Positions 1 through 7,070 of a stretch of 36,359 nt of DNA are shown here, piece after piece. The notes under the pieces were generated by a model that saw only the letters and a program-made list of their open reading frames with translations, was not told the DNA's origin and made no database searches. The translations under genes and the position numbers were made by a program. Position 1 is the first letter of the stretch, and each line of letters starts with the position of its first letter. Origin of the DNA: Pseudomonas oleovorans subsp. oleovorans (GTDB lineage Bacteria; Pseudomonadota; Gammaproteobacteria; Pseudomonadales; Pseudomonadaceae); the NCBI RefSeq assembly GCF_002197815.1, contig NZ_NIUB01000043.1, forward strand, positions 1 through 36,359. Direction: 5' to 3'.

Positions 1-346
1 CGTGCAGGCCGCGCTTCTTGAAGCGGGGGAAGTCGGCACGCTTCTCGAAGAAATTCTGGTAGGCCCGGTCGAGGTCTTTGAGGGCGTGCTGCAAGGGATG
101 CACCGGGGCAACCTTCAGCCAGGGCGCGAGCCGCCCGGAGGGCAACAGCGCACCGTTGCGCCAGGCTGTGAGTTGCTTGGCCATCGCCACATAGCCGATA
201 TATTTGCCGCCGTCTTCGCGGTTACTCTGCTGCAACGTCAGCGCCTCATTGAACACGCAGCGGCAGGCTCCGGCGAACTGTCGCAGCTTGCGCTGCTGTT
301 CGCCGGTTGGCTCGATGCGGAACTTGTAGGCTTGGCGTCGGAGCAT
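1..346 (-). CDS. tnpB: IS200/IS605-family TnpB, N-terminal part (runs off the window)
   Basis: Read on the minus strand from an ATG at 346, the frame stays open to the window edge. It gives the typical TnpB opening: YKFRIEPT near residue 7, then CRCVFNEAL, a QLTAWR stretch and FPRFKKRG near the edge. This is the N-terminal helix-turn-helix/wedge region of IS605 OrfB-type RNA-guided nucleases. The RuvC catalytic residues lie outside the window, so activity cannot be judged. No tnpA lies upstream, which suggests a tnpB-only (IS1341-like) element. The long plus-strand frame over the same bases is its antisense shadow, except for its last part (see 443-559). Confidence 0.88.
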   Translation of the reverse strand, partial: MLRRQAYKFRIEPTGEQQRKLRQFAGACRCVFNEALTLQQSNREDGGKYIGYVAMAKQLTAWRNGALLPSGRLAPWLKVAPVHPLQHALKDLDRAYQNFFEKRADFPRFKKRGLH

Positions 347-408
347 AGAACTACTGTCTATCTGTACAGTTTTGAGTATAGGACCGCTTCGCGGCCCGCG
401 CTATCCTT

Positions 409-429
409 CCCCGCACTAGAAGTACGGGG
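409..429. repeat. Imperfect hairpin, probable left-end structure of the minus-strand tnpB element
   Basis: An inverted repeat with arms CCCCGCACT and AGTACGGGG around a 3-nt loop forms a 9-bp stem with one G.T wobble. It lies 60-85 bases upstream of the tnpB start. IS200/IS605 elements carry subterminal hairpins at their ends, recognised by the TnpA transposase, so the position fits the left end of the tnpB element. Assigning it to this element rather than its neighbour is inference. Confidence 0.5.
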
Positions 430-442
430 TCTGCCGCGCAGA

Positions 443-559
443 GCGATCAACGTGCTTCGCCGGGGCGAGGCACAACTGAGCAACGAAGGGCTGGACTTAG
501 CCCGGTTCGCCTGTGAAGTGAACGGTGCGGTAAGGCCGTCAGCAGCAGGAACCTGTTAG
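443..559 (+). pseudogene. C-terminal remnant of a second tnpB
   Basis: The plus-strand frame here ends with AINVLRRGE and then ACEVNGAVRPSAAGT before a TAG stop. This matches the tail of IS1341-type TnpB proteins, which follows the last RuvC motif (D-x-N-A-A-x-N-I-L). The aspartate and all upstream sequence are missing: the homology begins abruptly about 14 bases after the hairpin at 409-429, and upstream bases belong to the oppositely oriented tnpB. It is a fragment, presumably cut when the other element inserted. Confidence 0.6.
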
Positions 560-576
560 CCGAGCAATCGGCTAAC
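555..576 (+). repeat. Perfect 8-bp hairpin after the tnpB remnant
   Basis: GTTAGCCG and CGGCTAAC flank a 6-nt loop and begin inside the remnant's stop region. TnpB 3' ends normally overlap the structured part of the omega RNA (the TnpB guide RNA scaffold), so this may be a leftover of that scaffold. Confidence 0.5.
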
Positions 577-585
577 GCCTGAAAA

Positions 586-633
586 GGAATCCCCTTCCTG
601 AGCTGTTACTGCGAAGGCGGGGGAGGATGTCAA
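586..633 (+). mobile_element. Right-end remnant of an IS200/IS605 (tnpB) element
   Basis: The segment starts GGAATCCCC and ends GGGGGAGGATGTCAA, with complementary arms (CCCCTTC and GAAGGCGGGG). This is the usual look of the right end of IS1341-type elements, just after the tnpB stop and hairpin. In an intact element the omega RNA would run to this end and the next bases (from about 634) would be the guide. Here the protein is reduced to its tail, so this is a solo end. Confidence 0.5.
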
Positions 634-723
634 ATCCCCTCTTAGGGGTTGAGGACTTTCACGCCTGCGCGGTGACACGCTGTCTCGGTCGTTATCTTGG
701 GGCTATCTACAAGGAGAGCCCCG

Positions 724-3700
724 ATGACCGCTCAAGCTCGAATCGAATCCAAGATTTCCCACCTGACGCCGATCATGGCAGCCATTGCCTCGACTAACCC
801 GCATGATGCTGATGTGCGTGCGCTTTCGATTGATCCGGCTCGCTCTGTTGCATTGCTGGCGCCGGCAGGCTCGGGCAAGACTACCCAGCTCCTGTATCGT
901 CTCCTTGCATGCCTCACAGTCGTTCAGCGACCGGAAGAAATTCTGGCCATTACCTTCACCAACAAGGCTGCTGGTGAAATCGTTGAGCGTGTAACCGGCG
1001 CCCTGGCTCTTGCAGCTTCTGGGCGTGAGCCGGCAGAAGCGCATGAGAAGCCGCTGTACATGCTTGCGCGTCTGGTGCTTGAGCGTGATGCCCTTCTGGG
1101 GTGGAACCTTGCGCTGAACCCCTCTCGCCTGCGCATCATGACCTTCGACGCCTTCTGCGCTCAGATCGCCGGCAAGATGCCGATCATGTCCGGGCTGGGC
1201 GGTGGGCGTACTTCGGATGATCCCTCGCTGATCTACCGGGCCGCGATTCTCAATACCCTCGGCAGCGTCAATGACGAGTCGATTCCCTCTGTGCTGCGTG
1301 AGGCCCTGGAGGCTGTACTGGCCTTCGCACGAAACCAGTTTGAGCTGCTGGTGCCGATGTTCACCACGCTTCTCACCAAGCGGGACCAGTGGGTAGGCGA
1401 GCTGCTGAATATGAGCGGCGATGAACTCTCTGAGGCGCTGCGCGAGATAGTAGAGACGGAAATGTCTGGTGCTCTTGCCGTGCTGGACAAGTACGACTTC
1501 AACACCTGCTGGAGCATCTTCGCTGACGCCAGCGGGGTGCATGAGCACCATAGCTGGGCCGCGTATGGCCGGGTCGATATGACCGATGAAGGTCGAGACT
1601 TTGCTCGGCGTGCCGCCAAAGCGCTGCTCAAGACCGACAACATGATCCGCTCCAAGGTCACGGCCGGCGAGGGGTTTCCAGCTAAGGAGGCGCTGACCTC
1701 TCGGATGAATGGCTTCCTCGGCTCGCTGACTGGCGACCCCGAGGTGGACAAGGCTCTAATCCTGCTGCGTGACCTGCCTGATCCTCAATATCCGGCTGAG
1801 TCCGCACGCATGATGGAACACCTGACGGTGATCCTGCGCTACCTGATGGCCAACCTGATGCTGGCGTTCGATGGCGCTGCTGCCGTTGACTTCCCCGAGG
1901 TTGCCCAGCGGGCGATTCTCTCTCTGGGTGCTGGGGTTGAAATTGGTGATGCCCTGCTGGACGAGGATCGTGTCTGCCACCTGCTGGTTGATGAAAACCA
2001 GGATACGTCTCCGGCTCAGTACCAGTTGCTGCGCTGCCTTGTGCAAGCCTGGGAAGAAGATGACGAGCGCAGCGTCTTCATGTGCGGCGACAAGTACCAG
2101 TCGATCTATCTGTTCCGTGGCGCCACCGTCAACCTTTTCACCGATACCGTGGAGCAAGCTCGCTTCGGGCCTAAGCGCCTCGACGTTTACCACCTGCGCG
2201 TGAACTTCCGTTCTTCACCGACCATCGTCGAGTGGAACAACAAGGTCTACGGCTCGCTGTTCCAGGGAGCGGGCAGCAGCTTTGTGCCGTCTGTGCCGTT
2301 TCGCTCTAACCCTGGCCTCGTAACGGTCGAGGCTTTGCAATCGTCCGAGGCAGAAGCTCAACGTGTCGTGCAGTTGGTGCAGGACGCTTTTCGTGAAGAC
2401 CCAGAGCAGTCGGTGGCAATCCTGGTGCGCGGGCGCTCGCACCTGAAACACATCCTTCCCGCGCTCAAACAGGCTGGCATTGGTGCTAGCGGCACCGATA
2501 TTGACCCTATCGCGGAATGCGCCCCGGTAGCCGAGGTTGTAGCGATGATCCGCTCCCTTTGGCACCAAGCTGATCGCACTTCCTGGCTTGCCCTGCTGCG
2601 AGCTGCCTTCGTGGGCCTGAGCTGGGAAGACTGCCTGACTGTCAGCATGGGTCATGAGGTGATCCCAGTCGCGCTGAGAATGAGCGATGTGCAGGAGCGT
2701 TTGACACTGGACGGAAAGGCACGCGTCAATCGCCTTGTCGAAGCCCTTGACGGCGTGGAGAAGTCTTCTCGCAGCGATGAGCTGGCATGGAAAGCTCGCG
2801 CCCTGTGGTTGGCACTAGGCGGCATGTCCACTGTTGACCAGACTGAGCTGGCAGACATTAAGACAGTCTTCAAGCTGCTCGGCACCCACACTGCTACCGG
2901 CGACCTGGACAATCCGCAGGAATTTTTCAACGCGCTCACCAATCTGTACGCCTCGCCGAAGGCCGGTGTGGTGCAGATCATGACCATCCACAAGTCCAAA
3001 GGCTTGGAGTTTGGCACCGTGATTATCCCGGCCCTGCAAAAGAGCGGCGGAAGCGATGACACTCCGCTGTTCTACTGGCGCACCATCAACGGTCGGTTCT
3101 TCATGGCTCCCAATATGGGGGATCAGGATGCTATGTCCCCTGAGAGCCGCCTGTTCAAATTCCTGGGCTCTCGCGTCAAGGCGGATCACCGTGATGAACT
3201 GGAGCGGGTTGCCTATGTGGGCTTCACTCGCGCCAAGACCCGACTGCACCTGACCGCTTGCAAGGACGTAGAGAACGAGGAAGCGGGGTCCTCTAATTCG
3301 CTGCTGGGAAGCCTCAAGCGTGTGCTGGCTGATGAGTTTGTCGAGGCAGACGTAGACGTGATCGAGTTGGATGCTGCTGGCGGAGTCCCGTCGAAAGCTC
3401 GGCTGGATGCTGGGCACTACGTTGAGCTGCCGACTGATTGCTTCATCCCTGCGGCCACAAACGAAGCCCTTCCGACCGAGAGCGAACTCCATGATGAATT
3501 GCGCGAAGGGGAGGGTGATGACCACAAGGCGAAGGTTGAGGGCATCGTCTACCACCGGGTCGTCGAAATGATCGCCAAGGACGGACTTGAGAAGTGGAGC
3601 ATCGACAAGCTGCTTGGTAAGGCCCAGGCGGTAGCCGCGCTCATGCGCAGGGAGGGATACCCGATCCGGGATATTCCGACTGGCCGCGACCGCATCATGA

Positions 3701-4041
3701 AGCTGTTGGTCACGACCCTGCAAAGTGATAAGGGGCGTTGGATTCTCTCCAAGCACGATGAAGGCGGTCAGGAAGTACAGGTCAGCGGGTTCCGCAATGG
3801 CCGCTGGGTTCACCGCTACCTTGATCGCCCGTTCGTTGATGCCGGCGCCTACTGGATCACTGACTGGAAGACAGGCGACTGCCCCGAAGGGGTTGAGGTT
3901 GAAGCCTTCCTAGCGGCCATCGCCGCCCGCTATCGCAAGAAGATGGAGGAATACCGGGCAGTGGTTATCGAGGCTGGTGTGACGCTCCCGGTGAAGCTGG
4001 GGCTGTATCTGCCGGCTGTTGATCGCTTTGTCGAGCTGTAG
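724..4041 (+). CDS. UvrD/AddA-like superfamily I helicase with C-terminal PD-(D/E)XK nuclease domain
   Basis: A protein of 1105 aa, from an ATG with AAGGAG 7 bases upstream; an earlier in-frame start at 697 lacks a ribosome site. All SF1A helicase motifs are visible: Walker A APAGSGKT (about 46-53), motif II DENQD (about 421), III CGDKYQSIYLFRGA (about 453), IV NFRSS (about 494), V TIHKSKGLEF (about 753) and VI YVGFTRAK (about 832). After about residue 930 comes a RecB-family nuclease domain with a histidine (GIVYHRVVE, about 940) and a D-x(n)-D-x-K core (DAGAYWITDWKTG, about 1040-1051). This resembles AddA, which unwinds and trims DNA ends, but no AddB partner is nearby. It probably acts in end processing for recombination or defence. 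Domain calls are firm; the role is inferred. Confidence 0.92.
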   Translation: MTAQARIESKISHLTPIMAAIASTNPHDADVRALSIDPARSVALLAPAGSGKTTQLLYRLLACLTVVQRPEEILAITFTNKAAGEIVERVTGALALAASGREPAEAHEKPLYMLARLVLERDALLGWNLALNPSRLRIMTFDAFCAQIAGKMPIMSGLGGGRTSDDPSLIYRAAILNTLGSVNDESIPSVLREALEAVLAFARNQFELLVPMFTTLLTKRDQWVGELLNMSGDELSEALREIVETEMSGALAVLDKYDFNTCWSIFADASGVHEHHSWAAYGRVDMTDEGRDFARRAAKALLKTDNMIRSKVTAGEGFPAKEALTSRMNGFLGSLTGDPEVDKALILLRDLPDPQYPAESARMMEHLTVILRYLMANLMLAFDGAAAVDFPEVAQRAILSLGAGVEIGDALLDEDRVCHLLVDENQDTSPAQYQLLRCLVQAWEEDDERSVFMCGDKYQSIYLFRGATVNLFTDTVEQARFGPKRLDVYHLRVNFRSSPTIVEWNNKVYGSLFQGAGSSFVPSVPFRSNPGLVTVEALQSSEAEAQRVVQLVQDAFREDPEQSVAILVRGRSHLKHILPALKQAGIGASGTDIDPIAECAPVAEVVAMIRSLWHQADRTSWLALLRAAFVGLSWEDCLTVSMGHEVIPVALRMSDVQERLTLDGKARVNRLVEALDGVEKSSRSDELAWKARALWLALGGMSTVDQTELADIKTVFKLLGTHTATGDLDNPQEFFNALTNLYASPKAGVVQIMTIHKSKGLEFGTVIIPALQKSGGSDDTPLFYWRTINGRFFMAPNMGDQDAMSPESRLFKFLGSRVKADHRDELERVAYVGFTRAKTRLHLTACKDVENEEAGSSNSLLGSLKRVLADEFVEADVDVIELDAAGGVPSKARLDAGHYVELPTDCFIPAATNEALPTESELHDELREGEGDDHKAKVEGIVYHRVVEMIAKDGLEKWSIDKLLGKAQAVAALMRREGYPIRDIPTGRDRIMKLLVTTLQSDKGRWILSKHDEGGQEVQVSGFRNGRWVHRYLDRPFVDAGAYWITDWKTGDCPEGVEVEAFLAAIAARYRKKMEEYRAVVIEAGVTLPVKLGLYLPAVDRFVEL

Positions 4042-4127
4042 CAGCTGACAATCATCTGCAATGGATTCGGGGGATTAGCGAAGGGCGGCTGTTTAGAATC
4101 GCCCCCTTATCTTGCGAGAAGTTCACA

Positions 4128-4146
4128 GCCCGCCTGTATGGCGGGC
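4128..4146. repeat. Hairpin between helicase-nuclease and SPFH genes
   Basis: GCCCGCC and GGCGGGC form a perfect 7-bp stem around TGTAT. No T-run follows, so it is not a clear intrinsic terminator. The rest of 4042-4229 shows nothing recognisable. Confidence 0.3.
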
Positions 4147-4229
4147 GATAAACCGCACAGCCCCGTTATGTTCAAGTAGCGGTTCAGCCGTGCAAACAAT
4201 CTAGTAATTTGGGGGGAGATTCAGAAGAT

Positions 4230-5099
4230 ATGATCAACAGCAATCAGGCGCCTGTGGGCAAGCTCGTTCTTTGGGGGCTTGGACTCGTTTTCGTAATTTC
4301 CATGGCACTGGGCGGGTTCTACACCGTCGATGAAAAAGAGCGGGCAGTCCTGCTCAGAAACGGCGCCCTCGTTGAGGTTTCCGAACCCGGCCTGCACTTC
4401 AAGGTGCCAGTTATTGATTCGGTGCGTGAAATCAGCGTGGCTACGGATACCGTCATGTTCGACGGCCTACCTGCATACTCGATGGATCAGCAAGCAGCAA
4501 CGCTGCGTGTGTCTGTGTCTTTCAATGTCGATCCGAGTCAGGTTGCTGAGCTGTACAAGACTTACGGCTCTATCGAGAACATGGTCAATCGTTTGATCAG
4601 CCGCCATGTCCCGACCCAGGTCGAGAACACCTTCGGTAAGTACACGGCAATTCGAGCTGTCCAGGAACGGGGCAACTTCGTCGCCGACACCATGAAGGCG
4701 GTGCGCGAACATGCGATTGGCCCGGTGCAGATCGAAAGCGTCCAAATCGAAAACATCGACTTCTCTGATGCCTACGAGCAGACCATCGAAGATCGAATGA
4801 AGGCTGAAATCCAGGTAAAGACCCGCGAGCAGATGCTGGAAACCGAGAAGGTTCAGGCGGAAATCCGCGTCACGCAAGCCAAGGCAGAAGCCGAAGCAAA
4901 ACTGGAACAGGCCCGTGCTGACGCCGAAGCGACTCGCCTTCGCGGCGATGCAGAGGCTGACGCAATCAAGGCCCGTGCTGCGGCTCTCGCCAGCAACCAG
5001 AATCTCGTCGAGCTGACCAAGGCGGAAAAGTGGAATGGCCAACTGCCGGCGACAATGATCCCCAATGCGGCGATCCCATTTCTCAGCGTGAAGGACTAA
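4230..5099 (+). CDS. SPFH/prohibitin-family membrane protein
   Basis: A 289-aa protein with one N-terminal transmembrane segment (about residues 11-31), followed by an SPFH domain opening VDEKERAVLLRNG and containing PGLHFKVPVID. A long alanine/glutamate-rich coiled coil follows (about 190-265) and a short tail. Prohibitin/HflK-C-like proteins form ring assemblies at the inner membrane and organise proteases or membrane domains; the specific partner here is unknown. The ATG at 4230 is preceded by GGAG at 4215-4218; a TTG at 4209 is less likely. An intrinsic terminator follows, so it is probably monocistronic. It lies near several envelope genes, but a link to them is only inference. Confidence 0.9.
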   Translation: MINSNQAPVGKLVLWGLGLVFVISMALGGFYTVDEKERAVLLRNGALVEVSEPGLHFKVPVIDSVREISVATDTVMFDGLPAYSMDQQAATLRVSVSFNVDPSQVAELYKTYGSIENMVNRLISRHVPTQVENTFGKYTAIRAVQERGNFVADTMKAVREHAIGPVQIESVQIENIDFSDAYEQTIEDRMKAEIQVKTREQMLETEKVQAEIRVTQAKAEAEAKLEQARADAEATRLRGDAEADAIKARAAALASNQNLVELTKAEKWNGQLPATMIPNAAIPFLSVKD

Positions 5100-5114
5100 C
5101 GTCCAGTCCCAATG

Positions 5115-5142
5115 AAAAGCCCGGCAATTGCCGGGCTTTTTT
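5115..5142. terminator. Intrinsic terminator after the SPFH gene
   Basis: AAAAGCCCGGC and GCCGGGCTTTTTT are complementary around AATT, giving a GC-rich stem with a T-run on the plus strand and an A-run opposite. It sits between convergent genes and can serve both. Confidence 0.9.
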
Positions 5143-5148
5143 GTTGTC

Positions 5149-5679
5149 TCAGAGGGTTGAGGTGAACCGCAGCGCTCTGTTTTCCCCGCTCACCTTCATC
5201 CGCTTATGCAGCGGCCTGGAGTCGGCAGCACGCTTGTGCCTGACGGTCAGCCAGTATTCTTCTCGCAATCCGACCAAGGCTTCATACACCGCAGGGTCGA
5301 AGTTCACCTGTACTCTGCTATCTGCATACGCTAAGCAGCCCAGTACCTTGTGGTTGGGGTACAGCGCCTTGATGTGACCCATATACAGGATGAGCTGATA
5401 TAGCTCATATAGCCGAACCTGCCCTCTGTATTTGCGGCTCTTGAACTCGCCAACCAGAATTTCGCTTCCCTTGACCGACTCGAAGACAGCATCTGCGATT
5501 CCATTGATGCCAAATCGGGACAGCTTGATTCGGCCTGCTGCGTTCCCAAGATCGGTGCTGATCAGTCGATGCGTCGATTCCCGAACTCCGAAGCGAGAGT
5601 GGATTGCGCCGGCTGCTGACTTCTTCTGTACGAAGAAGATTGCTACGAGAAGAAGCAGGGCTCCCAGGATGTATGTCAT
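5149..5679 (-). CDS. Membrane-anchored RecB-type PD-(D/E)XK nuclease subunit
   Basis: A 176-aa protein with a transmembrane segment at residues 3-17 and a cytosolic domain. The domain shows GIADAVF with D63, then VGEFKSRK giving E78-x-K80, then QLILY (Q95, Y99) matching the RecB-family QxxxY motif. These are motifs II, III and QxxxY of RecB/Cas4-type nucleases; the usual motif I (GxxxH near the N terminus) is absent. The upstream gene overlaps by one base (TGATG) and carries a GxxxH motif, so the two may form one split nuclease. It is the last gene of the minus-strand operon that starts near 8069. The nuclease call is from motifs only. Confidence 0.6.
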   Translation of the reverse strand: MTYILGALLLLVAIFFVQKKSAAGAIHSRFGVRESTHRLISTDLGNAAGRIKLSRFGINGIADAVFESVKGSEILVGEFKSRKYRGQVRLYELYQLILYMGHIKALYPNHKVLGCLAYADSRVQVNFDPAVYEALVGLREEYWLTVRHKRAADSRPLHKRMKVSGENRALRFTSTL

Positions 5680-5885
5680 CAGAGCAGTCCTGCCTTGCGT
5701 GCAGCAATCAAGATAACGATGGCAACGATGATGAATAGGGCCAAGCTAGGGCCTTTGCCGATGGATGCGTGAGCGCGGTTTCCGTACCTCACTGCGCCTT
5801 CATTGACTTTCTCAAACACGCTTTCAGGATCACTGGCGTATCGTGCCAGCTTGCTGATGCTGATCGTTGCTCGCTTGGATTTCAC
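5679..5885 (-). CDS. Small membrane protein with a RecB-like motif I (GxxxH)
   Basis: A 68-aa protein starting at a GTG with GAGGA 6 bases upstream, 9 bases after the Crp-like stop. The first half reads ISISKLARYASDPESVF and then YGNRAH (G35, H39); the second half is one hydrophobic helix (about 47-62). An S-x-S-x-L...Y motif followed by GxxxH is how RecB/AddB/Cas4 nuclease domains begin. The downstream gene supplies the D, ExK and QxxxY motifs. That the two assemble in the membrane as one nuclease is inference; the overlapping genes (TGATG) and complementary motifs are what is seen. Confidence 0.55.
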   Translation of the reverse strand: MKSKRATISISKLARYASDPESVFEKVNEGAVRYGNRAHASIGKGPSLALFIIVAIVILIAARKAGLL

Positions 5886-5894
5886 CTGGATTCC

Positions 5895-6599
5895 TCAAGC
5901 CTGGGGATGCGCCTGTTGGCCCCTGTAGAACAGTCGTTTGTACCCGTAGAAGCTGACCTCACCCGCATCCTCTAGGAAGCGAAAAGCTCGGGTGGCAGAA
6001 CGCTTCTGCACCCCGGCGAGGTCGCGTATCAGTTGTTTGCCCGCCTCAATCTCTCGCCCAAGCTTGGAGTCAATGGCGGTAGGGTGGCTGGCCATGATCG
6101 ACAAGACACGGCGGATTTTGTCCTGGTCTTTCCCTATGGAAGCGCTGACAGCTTGCGAATATGCCTGGGCCATATCGGCGCAGAGGATTGGCTCACACAT
6201 ATCCCAAGTCTCGAACTCGGCCTTGAAGGCGCCCAGCGCGGCCTCACGAACGATCAAGCACGTTGTTTTGCAGTGAGGGGTAAGGGTGATCTTCAAGTTG
6301 CCGCTTATGGTGGGGATGAACAGGTCGCCACGGCGCAGAAAATCGATCAATAGAGCCCTGGATTCATTGCCGGGCGGCGAGTCTGTTGCGTAGAGCCCTC
6401 CATCGATGAGCAGGCCAAACTCAGCAGGCTTCATGGACAGCTGCTCGCCCTTTCGGACAGTCTCAACCGCGCCATGCTTGATCATGGCCAGCAGCAGCTG
6501 CCCCCAGCTGGCGAAAAGGATCGCGTCAGTCCTGATCCAAGGCGGCGCCGGCACGTCCATCAAGCCATTGGAGCCGACAAAGCTAATGCTGCTGGCCAT
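5895..6599 (-). CDS. Crp/Fnr-like transcriptional regulator (first of three)
   Basis: A 234-aa protein with Crp/Fnr architecture: an N-terminal beta-rich sensor domain (about 40-125), a connecting helix, and a C-terminal winged helix-turn-helix (about 185-225, with KQLIRDLAGVQKRSATRAFRFLEDAGEV). The sensor domain lacks the GELGLF-type phosphate cassette and arginine of cAMP-binding Crp, and no Fe-S cysteine set is seen, so its signal is unknown. The ATG at 6599 overlaps the stop of the S10-like gene (TGATG), indicating translational coupling. It probably regulates its own operon, but no operator was identified. Confidence 0.75.
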   Translation of the reverse strand: MASSISFVGSNGLMDVPAPPWIRTDAILFASWGQLLLAMIKHGAVETVRKGEQLSMKPAEFGLLIDGGLYATDSPPGNESRALLIDFLRRGDLFIPTISGNLKITLTPHCKTTCLIVREAALGAFKAEFETWDMCEPILCADMAQAYSQAVSASIGKDQDKIRRVLSIMASHPTAIDSKLGREIEAGKQLIRDLAGVQKRSATRAFRFLEDAGEVSFYGYKRLFYRGQQAHPQA

Positions 6600-7015
6600 C
6601 AACGGTCCTCCCTGAGTTCGTACTGATTCTCGTAAGGCTCAATCCTGACGTTCACATCAGAAGGCAGCTCAACGCCGTTCAGGCCGGTCATCAGATCGTA
6701 AGTGGGCTCAATTACCAGGAGCACATTTCGGTAGCGCAATGACTGCGACAGGTAGACGCCCTTGGTCGAGTCTTCCTTTCGCATTTCGCGCATCCGCATC
6801 CATCGGCGCCTTTCGGTTTTGAGCGCCTTCGGTCCCCGGCAGCGGACGCCATCCCACTTCTTCACATAGGCCTTGATCGACTTGCAGGCCGCTCTGACGG
6901 ACTCGCTTCGAAACCCGTCAACGACAATGTAAAAACTCGCCGCAGAGAAGCGGATTTTCTGAGTTTTTTTATCTGCCAAGTCCCATGGGACGGCGCTTTT
7001 GGCTTCGGTGAGCAT
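6599..7015 (-). CDS. Ribosomal protein S10 (NusE)-like protein
   Basis: A 138-aa protein whose central part aligns with bacterial S10 (uS10, about 103 aa) almost without gaps. F35 and I47 have the same 12-residue spacing as F and I in FDHRLIDQSTQEI. CRGPKALKTERRRW (59-72) matches VRGPIPLPTRKERY. NVLLVIEPTYDLMTGL (98-112) matches VLDIVQPTDKTVDAL, and LPSDVNVRI (118-126) matches AAGVEVQI. It has a 23-residue N-terminal and a 13-residue C-terminal extension. S10 is both a 30S subunit protein and, as NusE, the NusB partner in transcription antitermination. It lies in an operon with a Crp-like regulator, not in a ribosomal operon. The resemblance was made by eye against remembered S10 sequence; a transcriptional rather than ribosomal role is inferred. 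No clear ribosome site precedes the ATG. Confidence 0.6.
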   Translation of the reverse strand: MLTEAKSAVPWDLADKKTQKIRFSAASFYIVVDGFRSESVRAACKSIKAYVKKWDGVRCRGPKALKTERRRWMRMREMRKEDSTKGVYLSQSLRYRNVLLVIEPTYDLMTGLNGVELPSDVNVRIEPYENQYELREDR

Positions 7016-7070
7016 GGGGCGGTACGCGTCAGGTCGATACCTGATAATGCAAACCCATAGCCCCCGTTTT

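Noticed and set aside
2..442. Long plus-strand frame at the left edge
   Set aside because: It is antisense to the clear tnpB N-terminal frame; only its last part (443-559) shows real similarity.
2815..3813. 332-aa minus-strand frame inside the large helicase-nuclease gene
   Set aside because: It is a shadow of the plus-strand gene, whose motifs V, VI and nuclease core fall in the same bases; the shadow has no motif or ribosome site.
4128..4146. Intrinsic terminator after the large helicase gene
   Set aside because: The stem is good, but no T-run follows on either strand.
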